DNA of 14,431 bases. Source: an uncultured Clostridia bacterium. GTDB taxonomy: Bacteria > Bacillota > Clostridia > Lachnospirales > Bianqueaceae. The position numbers and the translations under genes were made by a program. How positions within the stretch are numbered: position 1 is the stretch's first letter; every line of letters starts with the position of its first letter. The DNA lies in NCBI GenBank assembly GCA_947570515.1, contig CANOUM010000026.1:1-14431 (forward strand), read 5' to 3'. The notes beneath the pieces were generated by a model that worked only from the letters and a program-made list of their open reading frames with translations, searched no databases and had not been told where the DNA came from. This document shows, piece by piece, positions 6,526 to 13,825 of the stretch.

Positions 6526-8335
6526 ACTGATATGTCCCCGAAAATCTTCTTTCTTTACCTGTATCATGTATCCCGCCTTCAAAAGAAAAACCTGTTACAT
6601 ATTCCTCCATACTCCTTTTTTGATGATTCAAATATAATAGATTCTGAATTCGCATCAATAGTGTTTCCTGTCCTACCATATATAGCAGCAGCCTCATATA
6701 ATGCTCATAAGAAAGGCCGCTCCCCTTCTCCGCTGCTTCTTCTGAAAAATCCATAGATACTATATTGCTCAAACTCGTCTGCCAGCTGGTCTCACTTTTC
6801 CATATTGGAATACGGCCTCCCTGCAGCAACGTCCGATAATCGGCAATTGCTTCTCCATAGCTCCAGGCTGTTAATAGCACGCCAAAGGCAATTCCATTTC
6901 CAATGCCCGGAAGTAAAATACCTCCTACTGTATTTGCAATCGCTTCTATTTCCAGACGTTTTTCTGTATTTGCTAAAAGGTAAGCCATGTTCAGGACAAC
7001 CCGCAGCCATATAAGCCTTTGTCTGCTTCCTTCTACATTTTGATATTCATTGGCCTTCCCCACGACCAAATACTCAACCTCATTAGATAAATATCGATTT
7101 TCCTTTTCTTCTCCGCGCAAATTAAGTGAAAGCTTTCCTTTTTCCTTGTCCAATACTTCACGCAGATTTTGAAATGTCCCCATTGCATATTCTGTTATCA
7201 GAAATAATTCCTTAAATGAGCTATCCAGTTCAATCGCTCCTATTTCTCCCTCTTGACTGCTCTCTTCTTTTACCATGCCTAAGTCCAGTTCCCTGTTTGG
7301 TGCAAAGCGGCTGATATCCTCTGTATATCCTTTCAGATAAGATAAAATCCCTGTAAAATCCCTCGATTCTGTTTGTTCCCTATATTCATACGGCAAGTGA
7401 ATGGACCATTCGTATTCACAAAGCCTGTGTACCTTTTCTATGGCTTCCTGATGATCTTGTTCTGACTCCTTTAACCAGGCCTGAATTGCCTGAGAAGCTT
7501 CCTCACATAATCTTACATTTTTCTCCCAACAGGATCGATACGTATTTAACTCTATACTTGTTACCGGCATCTCATCTGCGTTCTTTAGCTTTTTGATCTC
7601 TTGTTCGAGTTCATCGCTGAGCTGCACTGTTTCCCTGCATATAACCGCCGTTTGATCGCATGCATAATACGCTTTCTCTAATATCGCAATATCTTCAGCG
7701 CTTGGCTTCTCTTTTTCTATCGCTGCTTTCACTTCCTCATAAGCCGGGTCTGCCCGCAGCAGTGAATTGATACTAAACGGATTTTGATACCCATCCGGCC
7801 GAATACCTTCCAAATTCGTCACCATCTGCGCATAGATGTTTTGAATCCATTGCATTTGCTCTGTATCCTGCCAGTCAATCTCCTCTGTCATCTGCCGATC
7901 CTTTTCCTGCACCTGCAGCAACAGATCCATTGCCTCCTCAACAAAACTCAAAACTCCTCTGATTTTCATAAAGCTCAGAATCTGCTGCTGCAAAACCGGT
8001 AAACTCTGCAGGCTCCTGATTTCTGTTATATTCAAATCATTAACCTCATATTTTCCCCAAGCATGCCGGCAATTCTCATTCAGATAAAACCGAATCTCCT
8101 GTTCCAATGATTCTTTAGGAAGGATGTATAATCCATATTCCCGTACCCAGCTCCGATCATATTCAGCCAGAACCGAAAAAGCAGCCGCATCTATATCCCG
8201 CCGGATATCCGTTCGAATCAATACCGATCTTCCCAACGCCCATATGGCGCCCAAAAAAATAATCACGGAAAGAAAAATGATTGAAAAATATACCGTTATA
8301 CTGCCCTGGCATGTTTGAATGAGCCTCTTTTTCAT
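6509..8335 (-). CDS. DUF5702 domain protein (TadG-like minor pilus component)
   Basis: A 608-aa protein, the largest in the locus. CQGSITVYFSIIFLSVIIFLGAIW (about 9-32) is a membrane segment in a pilin-like setting (G11|SITV), but Tyr replaces the usual Glu at +5. Next comes RTDIRRDIDAAAFSVLAEYDRSWVREYGLYIL, typical of DUF5702 and reminiscent of TadG. The middle is a long charged, largely helical region. Near the C-terminus, GGILLPGIGNGIAFGVLL and AWSYGEAIADYRTLLQGG-IPIWKS match the conserved end of the family. GGAG lies 8 nt upstream, and the ATG overlaps the previous stop (ATGA). Its function is unproven; the family occurs in Firmicutes Tad clusters and is presumed to be an envelope-anchored assembly or tip protein. 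Confidence 0.8.
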   Translation of the reverse strand: MKKRLIQTCQGSITVYFSIIFLSVIIFLGAIWALGRSVLIRTDIRRDIDAAAFSVLAEYDRSWVREYGLYILPKESLEQEIRFYLNENCRHAWGKYEVNDLNITEIRSLQSLPVLQQQILSFMKIRGVLSFVEEAMDLLLQVQEKDRQMTEEIDWQDTEQMQWIQNIYAQMVTNLEGIRPDGYQNPFSINSLLRADPAYEEVKAAIEKEKPSAEDIAILEKAYYACDQTAVICRETVQLSDELEQEIKKLKNADEMPVTSIELNTYRSCWEKNVRLCEEASQAIQAWLKESEQDHQEAIEKVHRLCEYEWSIHLPYEYREQTESRDFTGILSYLKGYTEDISRFAPNRELDLGMVKEESSQEGEIGAIELDSSFKELFLITEYAMGTFQNLREVLDKEKGKLSLNLRGEEKENRYLSNEVEYLVVGKANEYQNVEGSRQRLIWLRVVLNMAYLLANTEKRLEIEAIANTVGGILLPGIGNGIAFGVLLTAWSYGEAIADYRTLLQGGRIPIWKSETSWQTSLSNIVSMDFSEEAAEKGSGLSYEHYMRLLLYMVGQETLLMRIQNLLYLNHQKRSMEEYVTGFSFEGGIHDTGKERRFSGTYQYEIYE

Positions 8336-8766
8336 CTATTATTCTCCAAAAGTACCTTTCCTTTTTCCCATAGAAAATCGACGCGGTTTTTAAATTGCAG
8401 CGGATCGCTCCAGACTGTTTTTCCCTGTACCGTCCATGATAAAGGAATTAAGGACATATATTGCAGTACAATTTCTACCTCATACGATTCTTTAAACCAT
8501 GCATCTTCTTGATTCCAGCTCTCTTTTTCAATCCGTAACGGCAGTGCTGCCGTTTTCTCCAATAAATATTCCCTGGCTCCCTCCATAGAAGTCTCCGGAC
8601 TTTCCCCTGCTTTTCTCTGTTCTATACAAACCATAAAACTTTGCTGTACAAGACACTGCGTATAAAGTCTATAAAAAAGATAGAGGCTGCATTGCAGTAT
8701 AAACACAAAAATAATAAAAAGCAGAGGAAAGAGGAGTGATAACTCCACTGTTAGACTTCCTTTCAT
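8332..8766 (-). CDS. TadE-like pseudopilin
   Basis: A 144-aa protein with a minimal leader, MKGSLTVELSLLFPLLFIIFVF, in which the predicted peptidase cuts after G3 and Glu8 is at +5. One hydrophobic helix (about 9-32) anchors it, and the rest (about 33-144) is a hydrophilic domain outside the membrane with predicted beta strands (YEVEIVLQYMSLIPLSW). This layout is that of TadE/TadF pseudopilins, which help start or stabilise Flp pili. It overlaps the Flp gene and the DUF5702 gene by 4 nt each (ATGA), indicating tight translational coupling. Two cysteines, one within and one near the helix, are not conserved features that I know of. Confidence 0.8.
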   Translation of the reverse strand: MKGSLTVELSLLFPLLFIIFVFILQCSLYLFYRLYTQCLVQQSFMVCIEQRKAGESPETSMEGAREYLLEKTAALPLRIEKESWNQEDAWFKESYEVEIVLQYMSLIPLSWTVQGKTVWSDPLQFKNRVDFLWEKGKVLLENNR

Positions 8767-8963
8767 CCAACAATCGCGCCGGGATCAAACACGCCTCCCT
8801 GATTTGAAATATTGTCTAAAATACCACTGACAAAATCGACAATCGTATCTTTAAACATCAGCGCCAGTCCAATCAGCACACAAATCAATAAAATGAGTTC
8901 GATTGTTCCGAATCCATCTTTGCTTTCTAATATAGCTTGTATTTTCCAGTACGTTTTTAACAT
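8763..8963 (-). CDS. Flp1-like type IVb major pilin
   Basis: A 66-aa prepilin. A charged leader of about 17 residues ends ESKDG, followed by FGTIELILLICVLIGLALMF. Cleavage after G17 puts Glu22 at +5, the position that directs pilin assembly. The hydrophobic helix polymerises the filament, and the short tail VDFVSGILDNISNQGGVFDPGAIVG would face outward. Length and layout match Flp1-like pilins of Firmicutes. AAAGGA lies about 6 nt before ATG, the clearest ribosome binding site in this part of the operon, fitting the high output needed for a major pilin. It is 25 bp downstream of tadC and overlaps the TadE gene by 4 nt. I see only one Flp gene in the window. Confidence 0.85.
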   Translation of the reverse strand: MLKTYWKIQAILESKDGFGTIELILLICVLIGLALMFKDTIVDFVSGILDNISNQGGVFDPGAIVG

Positions 8964-8988
8964 TCTTTTCCTTTCTTCGTTAAACGAT

Positions 8989-10434
8989 TTAGATCTGCAT
9001 TGAAATCATGGCCGGGGTTAAGACGATCATTAAAATAACAATTAGCATTAACATAAGCGGTAATAAAAGCTTTGTATCTACCTCCTCCGATCTTTCTCTC
9101 ACCTGCTTTTTCCGTAGCTCCCATGCCTCTCGGTTCAGTTCTTTTAATCGCGAAATCAAAAACGCATCCCCTCTTTTCAGGTTTTGAAGTGCGAGTACCG
9201 CAAAGCGGCGTGCCTCCTTACAGCGAATATTGACTGTAAACTCTTCCAGAACCTCCCGCATAGACATGCCGGCCTGCAGCTGCTTACTCTCCTGATAGAT
9301 CTCATCATATAAGGGATTCTCTTTCTTTCCCTCTGTGCATTGTTTTTGATAATCCTCTCCCAATCTTTTCCATGCAGCAGGAAAACTTAATCCCGCTCCT
9401 AACAAAATCACAAGCTCATTGATAAATTCAGGATACGCCTGCTCTATTTGGTACTGCCTATTTCTCATTTTCTGCTTATATTCCCGATCTTGCTGCCAAA
9501 AAACAAATACAGACAATAGCCCCAGCCATCCTAACCACATATAAGAGCTTTTTTTCTTTTTCGTCCAATAAAGCGATTCTCCCAGCTCTGTCTCTGTGGG
9601 CAGCCGTATAATTCCTTCTTCTGTATAGATTCCGGCCTGCGCTTTTGCCGCAATCATCTTGATTCGTTCCTCCGGTGAAAGCTCTGTAATAGCCGGCACC
9701 CACATTTGAAGCTCATCGCTTTGTCTTTGTCCCGCTAAGCTGCCCGTGATTTTTAATAAAATTTGTTGCCGTTCTTCGGTTACTGTTCCCACCCACCTGC
9801 CGTTTTCTTTCAAAAGCTCCGGCGTAAGACTTTCATATACCAGAGAAACTTCCTTCCATTGCGCCGGCAAAGAGATATCCTTCCTAACGAGCTTTCCCTG
9901 CCATTCATTCCTCACATATGCCAGACCTTCCTCAAGCTTTTTCATAGCCTCCTCCGGAGTAATCGCCTTCTCCGGAATCGCCAGAGAAAATGTATGTTCT
10001 GCTGCGCCGCTGGCCCCCTCTAAAATTAGGGTTACTTCTTCCTTTTGACCTCCGCTTCCATAATCAGGTCTCTCTTGAATAGAATCAAAAGTTTCCTTCT
10101 TCTGCTGTCCTGTTATATAAGTTCCCATCCAAACTGTATTACAAAGAAGAGCAAACCCTACTGCTAATCCATATCGCTTCCACCGATAAACATAATATTC
10201 CTCCCTTCCCTCTTTTTCATTGGTAAGCTGACATAAAATGGAATAAATCCGCTGCTTTTGCATTCTCTTTTCTGAAATGGGTATATGATCTGCAGCTGTC
10301 TTTCCTGCAGGCAGCAAAACCCGAAACACCCAGCTCTCCTGCTTCCACTTTTCCCTTAAAGATTCTTCTTTTTTCCGGCAATATATCATCCATCCTAAAA
10401 GCAGCAGCTCTGCTGTTATACTCACAATCCACAT
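8989..10434 (-). CDS. tadC: TadC-like type II/IV secretion F-domain protein with large extracytoplasmic insert
   Basis: Inner-membrane platform protein paired with TadB, 481 aa, against roughly 300 for common TadC. Membrane helices lie near 1-18, 88-107, 298-313 and 455-477. The F domain (about 331-450) shows YPEFINELVILLGAGLSFPAAW, MSMREVLEEF, and CKEARRFAVLALQNLKRGD. Between helices 2 and 3 sits an insert of about 190 residues, whose part at 186-247 (DISLPAQWKEVSLVYES to SDELQMWVPAI) has the alternating pattern of a small Ig-like fold. I set the start at ATG 10434 because GGGAGG lies 5 nt upstream; a GTG at 10461 would give a 4-nt overlap with tadB but has no such site. Topology predicts that the insert faces outward, which is inference. 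Confidence 0.82.
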   Translation of the reverse strand: MWIVSITAELLLLGWMIYCRKKEESLREKWKQESWVFRVLLPAGKTAADHIPISEKRMQKQRIYSILCQLTNEKEGREEYYVYRWKRYGLAVGFALLCNTVWMGTYITGQQKKETFDSIQERPDYGSGGQKEEVTLILEGASGAAEHTFSLAIPEKAITPEEAMKKLEEGLAYVRNEWQGKLVRKDISLPAQWKEVSLVYESLTPELLKENGRWVGTVTEERQQILLKITGSLAGQRQSDELQMWVPAITELSPEERIKMIAAKAQAGIYTEEGIIRLPTETELGESLYWTKKKKSSYMWLGWLGLLSVFVFWQQDREYKQKMRNRQYQIEQAYPEFINELVILLGAGLSFPAAWKRLGEDYQKQCTEGKKENPLYDEIYQESKQLQAGMSMREVLEEFTVNIRCKEARRFAVLALQNLKRGDAFLISRLKELNREAWELRKKQVRERSEEVDTKLLLPLMLMLIVILMIVLTPAMISMQI

Positions 10435-10457
10435 GCCGTCCTCCCATTTACGCTTTA

Positions 10458-11204
10458 TCACATGGCAATATTGGATATTTTCTTAGATATCAAATAGCTA
10501 ACTATACTAAGCACCATACAAACTGTCATCACCAGCTTTCCCTGCAAAGAATGATAAAGCGGCTCCAAATAGTCCGGCGACAACAGCAGCAGTAATCCAA
10601 TGATCATAAATGGCATTACGTTTAAAATTTTTTGCTCCGTTTTCTTTTTGGCTAAAATCACTTTTAATTCCATCTGAATCTCCATTCTTTCCTGCAATAG
10701 ATCAATGGTGTTTTCCATTACTTTAGCAATGTCTCCTTCTGAACGTTTACACACCTCTACTGTTCTGGCAAAGCTTTGAATCTCCTCTACGCCGCTGCGC
10801 TGTCCAAATTCCTGCAATCCCTCCTCAACCGGGATCCCCACCTGAAGCTGTGAGATAATCTCTTTCCATTCGTGATGCATATACGGCATCATCTCCGCAT
10901 CCATATCTTCTATCGAGGCAACAAATGCTCCCTCCAGAGAACGACCTGCCCTCAAAGAAACAATCAGACTGTATAACGCGTCTTTAAACTCCTCTCGCAG
11001 CTTCCTCTTACGCTTGTCAATCAAATACCTTTTATAATAAAGCGGTGCAAAAATACCGCCTCCCACACATGCCAGCGAAACCATCCAGATGCTGCGATAA
11101 AAAATAACCATAACCAGTGCTGCACCTGCCATCCCAGACAGACTGCTCAGCACATATTGTCTGATATGCAGAGTATATTTATCATAATTATACCGATCAC
11201 TCAC
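10458..11204 (-). CDS. tadB: TadB-like pilus platform protein (T2SS F domain)
   Basis: A 248-aa inner-membrane protein that would form the assembly platform with TadC and contact the CpaF ATPase. Two helices sit at the N-terminus (about 18-36 and 39-57), then a cytoplasmic F domain (about 70-190) containing FKDALYSLIVSLRAGRSLEGAF, VEEGLQEFGQRSGVEEIQSFARTV and RSEGDIAKVMENT, all hallmarks of TadB. Two helices close it (about 196-210 and 223-240). It starts with GTG, not ATG: AGGAGG lies 7 nt upstream, and the start overlaps the cpaF stop by 4 nt. It is shorter than many TadB proteins but has every expected element. Confidence 0.9.
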   Translation of the reverse strand: MSDRYNYDKYTLHIRQYVLSSLSGMAGAALVMVIFYRSIWMVSLACVGGGIFAPLYYKRYLIDKRKRKLREEFKDALYSLIVSLRAGRSLEGAFVASIEDMDAEMMPYMHHEWKEIISQLQVGIPVEEGLQEFGQRSGVEEIQSFARTVEVCKRSEGDIAKVMENTIDLLQERMEIQMELKVILAKKKTEQKILNVMPFMIIGLLLLLSPDYLEPLYHSLQGKLVMTVCMVLSIVSYLISKKISNIAM

Positions 11205-12370
11205 TCTGCTTCCTCCTCACACCATTGATTATGATAAAAGACCGCAGCTGTTTCAATTTCACCGTTTTTATACCCCTTCACCTTTGTTATTTCTGTAACT
11301 TTCCTCTGTCCTGTTTTAATCTTCTCTACATAAACCAACAAATCAATAGCTGATGCAATCTGTTGACGTATTGCCTGTAAAGGCATATCCGCCCCCATCA
11401 AAACCATCGTCTCAATTCTCATCAGCATATTTTTGCAGCCGCTGGAATGCCCCGTTGAGAGAGATCCCTCATGCCCTGTGTTCATTGCCTGCAGCATATC
11501 TAATGCTTCCTTCCCTCTCACCTCTCCTACGATAATCCGATCTGGATTCATACGCAGACTTGCTTTAATCAGCTCCTGCATAGAAATCTGTCCTTTTCCG
11601 TCAGCACGAGCATTTCTGGTTTCCAGCGTCACAACATTTTCCAAGCCGGCTAAACGAAGCTCTGCCGCATCCTCGATCGTGATAATGCGCTCCTCTTTAG
11701 GAATAAAATTGGATAAAATATTAAGCAGCGTTGTCTTCCCCGATGCCGTGCCGCCGCAGACAAAAATATTTTTCTTTTCTTCAACCGCTCGCTTTAAATA
11801 TGCTGCCATTTCTTTTGTCAGAGTCTGCCAGGCGATCAGATCTTCCATCGTAATCGGCGTATTGCGAAAACGCCGGATCGTGAGTATCGGACCATTTAAA
11901 GCAACCGGCGCCAGCACTACATGCACCCGGGAGCCATCGTCAAGACGGGCATCGACAATGGGACTCGCCTCATTTACGCTTCGATTTACATTGCCAACAA
12001 TCTGTTGAATGAGATCCTCCAGTCTCTGCCTGCTTTCAAATTTTTCCGGATAGCGCTTCATCTTTCCATTCTTCTCATAATAGATATGATCCGCTCCGTT
12101 CACCATAATATCGGTGACCATCTCATCCTCCATCAGCGGCTGCAGCACATCCAGTCTGCGCAGCGCATAAAAAATGCGCCGACCCACGGCTACCCTATCA
12201 CGAATAGGAATCCAGCATCGTCTGTGTTCCTCGCTAAGTACCTGCAAAATGATCGCCTTTACTGTTTCATCTGTATAGGCATTTTCTTCTCTTGCTCTTT
12301 CTTTCGTTTTCTTTTTGCACCGATGATATAGCTCTCTTAACTCCATGCCGCTATGGTCTGTTTCAGACAT
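11201..12370 (-). CDS. cpaF: TadA/CpaF-type pilus assembly ATPase
   Basis: Cytoplasmic hexameric secretion ATPase (389 aa) that powers polymerisation of Flp pilin. An N-terminal helical domain contains DRVAVGRRIFYALRRLDVLQPLM. Then come VTDIMVNGADHIYYEKNGK, the R-rich ILTIRRFRN, Walker A GGTASGKTT (206-214), the Asp box ITIEDAAELRL, Walker B RIIVGEVRG (278-286) and the His box NTGHEGSLSTGHS (297-309), in the order found in CpaF. The start at 12370 overlaps tadZ by 34 nt and follows AAAGGA at a rather long 15 nt; an ATG at 12346, giving a 10-nt overlap, is possible. All catalytic residues are present, so it should be active. Confidence 0.95.
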   Translation of the reverse strand: MSETDHSGMELRELYHRCKKKTKERAREENAYTDETVKAIILQVLSEEHRRCWIPIRDRVAVGRRIFYALRRLDVLQPLMEDEMVTDIMVNGADHIYYEKNGKMKRYPEKFESRQRLEDLIQQIVGNVNRSVNEASPIVDARLDDGSRVHVVLAPVALNGPILTIRRFRNTPITMEDLIAWQTLTKEMAAYLKRAVEEKKNIFVCGGTASGKTTLLNILSNFIPKEERIITIEDAAELRLAGLENVVTLETRNARADGKGQISMQELIKASLRMNPDRIIVGEVRGKEALDMLQAMNTGHEGSLSTGHSSGCKNMLMRIETMVLMGADMPLQAIRQQIASAIDLLVYVEKIKTGQRKVTEITKVKGYKNGEIETAAVFYHNQWCEEEAE

Positions 12371-13305
12371 TTAAAATACATCGTTTCCTTTCTAAATTGC
12401 CGTTTACCTTCACAGATTTCAAATAGCTGTTCTTCCTCCGGAAGCAAAATCTCACTCAGCTTATTTCTCCCTCCGTACCGACAGAAAATTTCCGCGTTCT
12501 CTTTTTGCCGATGCCTGACCTGAAAATCCTGCCACTTCGCTTCCCCCTCTGCCCTCGCATCCAACAAATAACAAAGCCGCGTGCTTTTTTCTAAAATAAG
12601 ACGCTGCGGCCGAATCATCTGGCCGCTCATATCTGCAATCACATATTCAAATTCAGTTTTCAGCATAGAGAGCCAAGCCTCCAGCTCCTCTTCTGTAAAT
12701 TCCATCAAATCATCCGGATACAAACAGGGCGGCAGAAAATAAACGCCGCTGCTTTGCTTATAAACCATCTTTTGCAGCTGCTGCCTGCCTTTCTCTGCTC
12801 CCTCCATCAAAAAACAATACAGCAGATCCGATACCGTATACGCAAACGGATACTGATAATACAAAATCCATGCAGATGGACCCTCCAGCGACAAATACAG
12901 TACTTTCCGCTCCTCTTCGGCCAGCGCCTGCGCCAATCCCATGGCGAGCGTACTCTTCCCAATTCCGCCCGTCGCAGAATACACGCTGACCCATTGCCTC
13001 CTGTCTTCCTCTGCCGGCTGCTCCTGATTCTCTGCCTCATGGCACTCTAAAATCGCTCTCGCAATCTGATGTCCCGACTGGTAAGGATTCACTCCCTCAA
13101 GCGCCGAAACCAGCATCTGTCTCCCATAGCTTGTCTCATCTGTATGACGATCGCTGAGCAAAACTCCCTGTCCATCCGGTAAAACCTCTTTCTGACCTTT
13201 TGCAAACACCTGCATCTGATTGCCATACCGCATATTTAAAAAATCAATCAGCCGCCTGGCATATCGTCTGTCCTGCAAATCAATCCATACCTGAAAACGC
13301 TTCAT
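12337..13305 (-). CDS. tadZ: TadZ/CpaE-like MinD-family ATPase, first gene of the tad operon
   Basis: A 322-aa protein that in known systems localises the Tad machine. Residues about 1-60 (MKRFQVWIDLQDRRYARRLI to GVLLSDR) look like a degenerate receiver domain. After a linker comes a MinD/ParA-type domain beginning WVSVYSATGGIGKSTLAMGLAQAL. Its deviant Walker A is ATGGIGKST (111-119), with Thr where the family's signature lysine normally stands, as in several CpaE/TadZ proteins. A Walker B-like strand is YVIADMSG. The start at 13305 follows GGGAGG at good spacing; a TTG at 13344 would begin inside a leader hairpin and is rejected. A terminator-like hairpin ends only 3 nt before the ribosome binding site, so expression of the whole operon may be controlled there. 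Confidence 0.85.
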   Translation of the reverse strand: MKRFQVWIDLQDRRYARRLIDFLNMRYGNQMQVFAKGQKEVLPDGQGVLLSDRHTDETSYGRQMLVSALEGVNPYQSGHQIARAILECHEAENQEQPAEEDRRQWVSVYSATGGIGKSTLAMGLAQALAEEERKVLYLSLEGPSAWILYYQYPFAYTVSDLLYCFLMEGAEKGRQQLQKMVYKQSSGVYFLPPCLYPDDLMEFTEEELEAWLSMLKTEFEYVIADMSGQMIRPQRLILEKSTRLCYLLDARAEGEAKWQDFQVRHRQKENAEIFCRYGGRNKLSEILLPEEEQLFEICEGKRQFRKETMYFKCLKQTIAAWS

Positions 13306-13322
13306 CTCTGCGATCCTCCCTG

Positions 13323-13440
13323 AAAAAAGCACCCGGAATCTCAAGGTTCATAGCTTCGCTGTAATTTGACAAAAGATTCCGGGTTTCCATTGGCTAGAGA
13401 TTGTCTCGAAGCCATGCACCACCTACAGCAAAACAAACCC
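13323..13440 (-). promoter_or_regulatory. Candidate attenuator or riboswitch-like leader of the tad operon
   Basis: In the minus-strand transcript, ACCCGGAATCT (13374-13384) pairs perfectly over 11 bp with AGATTCCGGGT (13331-13341); 2 nt later comes a run of six U (13323-13328), then the tadZ GGGAGG site. This reads as an intrinsic terminator with a 32-nt loop. Just upstream GGGTTT (13435-13440) can pair with AAACCC (13381-13386), which includes four bases of the terminator's first arm, so the two stems compete. Inside that domain is a hairpin (GGCT/AGCC, 13392-13413). Its arm ATGGCTTCG (13407-13415) can also pair with CGAAGCTAT (13350-13358) in the terminator loop. I match no known riboswitch class, and no tadZ promoter could be placed with confidence. 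Confidence 0.5.
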
Positions 13441-13572
13441 ATCATGCTACCATGAAGCCCTTTGAGACTTCGGTGATACGGTTTTTCACTGTACTTTTAT
13501 TATCGTATTTTTTTGCCGAAAATCTATTTTTGTAAATAAAGAAAAACAGCTTTTTTCTCTCCATATCCAAAA

Positions 13573-13690
13573 AGCCTGCATTCTTGCCCCTTCTGCGCCA
13601 TAGGCGAAAAATGCTCAGGTGACGCACCTCTGACCATGTAAGCCACCTGCGCCTGCCCGCCTCGCGGGGCAACGTACTTTGCAAGAGGCT
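13573..13690 (-). ncRNA. Candidate structured RNA domain in the guaB-tad intergenic region
   Basis: This 118-nt stretch folds back on itself at several levels. An outer stem joins AGCCT (13686-13690) with AGGCT (13573-13577). GCA/TGC comes next, then TTGCCCC (13666-13672) with GGGGCAA (13584-13590). Inside are hairpins CAGGTG/CACCTG (13644-13649 and 13616-13621) and CGCC-TAT-GGCG (13596-13606). On the minus strand the outer arm is followed by five U, terminator-like. A local GC hairpin at 13654-13671 competes with the middle stem. It could be an independent small RNA, the 5' part of the tad leader, or the remnant of something else. I do not recognise the family. The strand is chosen by the U-run and by tad direction. 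Confidence 0.4.
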
Positions 13691-13758
13691 CCTGCAGTTT
13701 TTATGCAAATCGCTCACATTCTTTAAAATTTTCTTTTGGGCTTTGTGATAAAACGGGA

Positions 13759-13787
13759 TTGACCAACTAAGGGCCGGCTGATATAAT
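13759..13787 (+). promoter_or_regulatory. Near-consensus sigma-A promoter for guaB
   Basis: -35 TTGACC (13759-13764), a 17-nt spacer, and a perfect -10 TATAAT (13782-13787) preceded by TGA. Start is expected near 13794, giving a leader of about 30 nt. This is the strongest promoter in the window and fits a housekeeping gene. Confidence 0.85.
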
Positions 13788-13825
13788 AGCTAATTAAATT
13801 AGAATACATAAAGGAGAATCTTACA

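Noticed and set aside
10435..10461. GTG start of TadC at 10461 with a 4-nt overlap with tadB
   Set aside because: ATG 10434 is preceded by GGGAGG at 5 nt and gives a hydrophobic N-terminus directly; the GTG has only the overlap in its favour.
13306..13344. A longer TadZ start at TTG 13344
   Set aside because: It would begin inside the terminator-like loop and has no ribosome binding site; ATG 13305 has GGGAGG at good spacing.
13323..13440. A known riboswitch class (c-di-GMP-I, c-di-GMP-II, SAM-I, T-box) as the tad leader
   Set aside because: GGAAACCCGG recalls part of SAM-I and pili are often c-di-GMP regulated, but the conserved core sequences of these classes are missing, as is the T-box TGGNACCGCG.
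13442..13717. A 91-codon minus-strand open frame starting with GTG in the guaB-tad intergenic region
   Set aside because: It lacks a good ribosome binding site, has a shifting composition (Arg/Trp-rich then Lys/Phe-rich), and runs through nested RNA stems. A structured RNA explains it better, though a small protein is not fully excluded.
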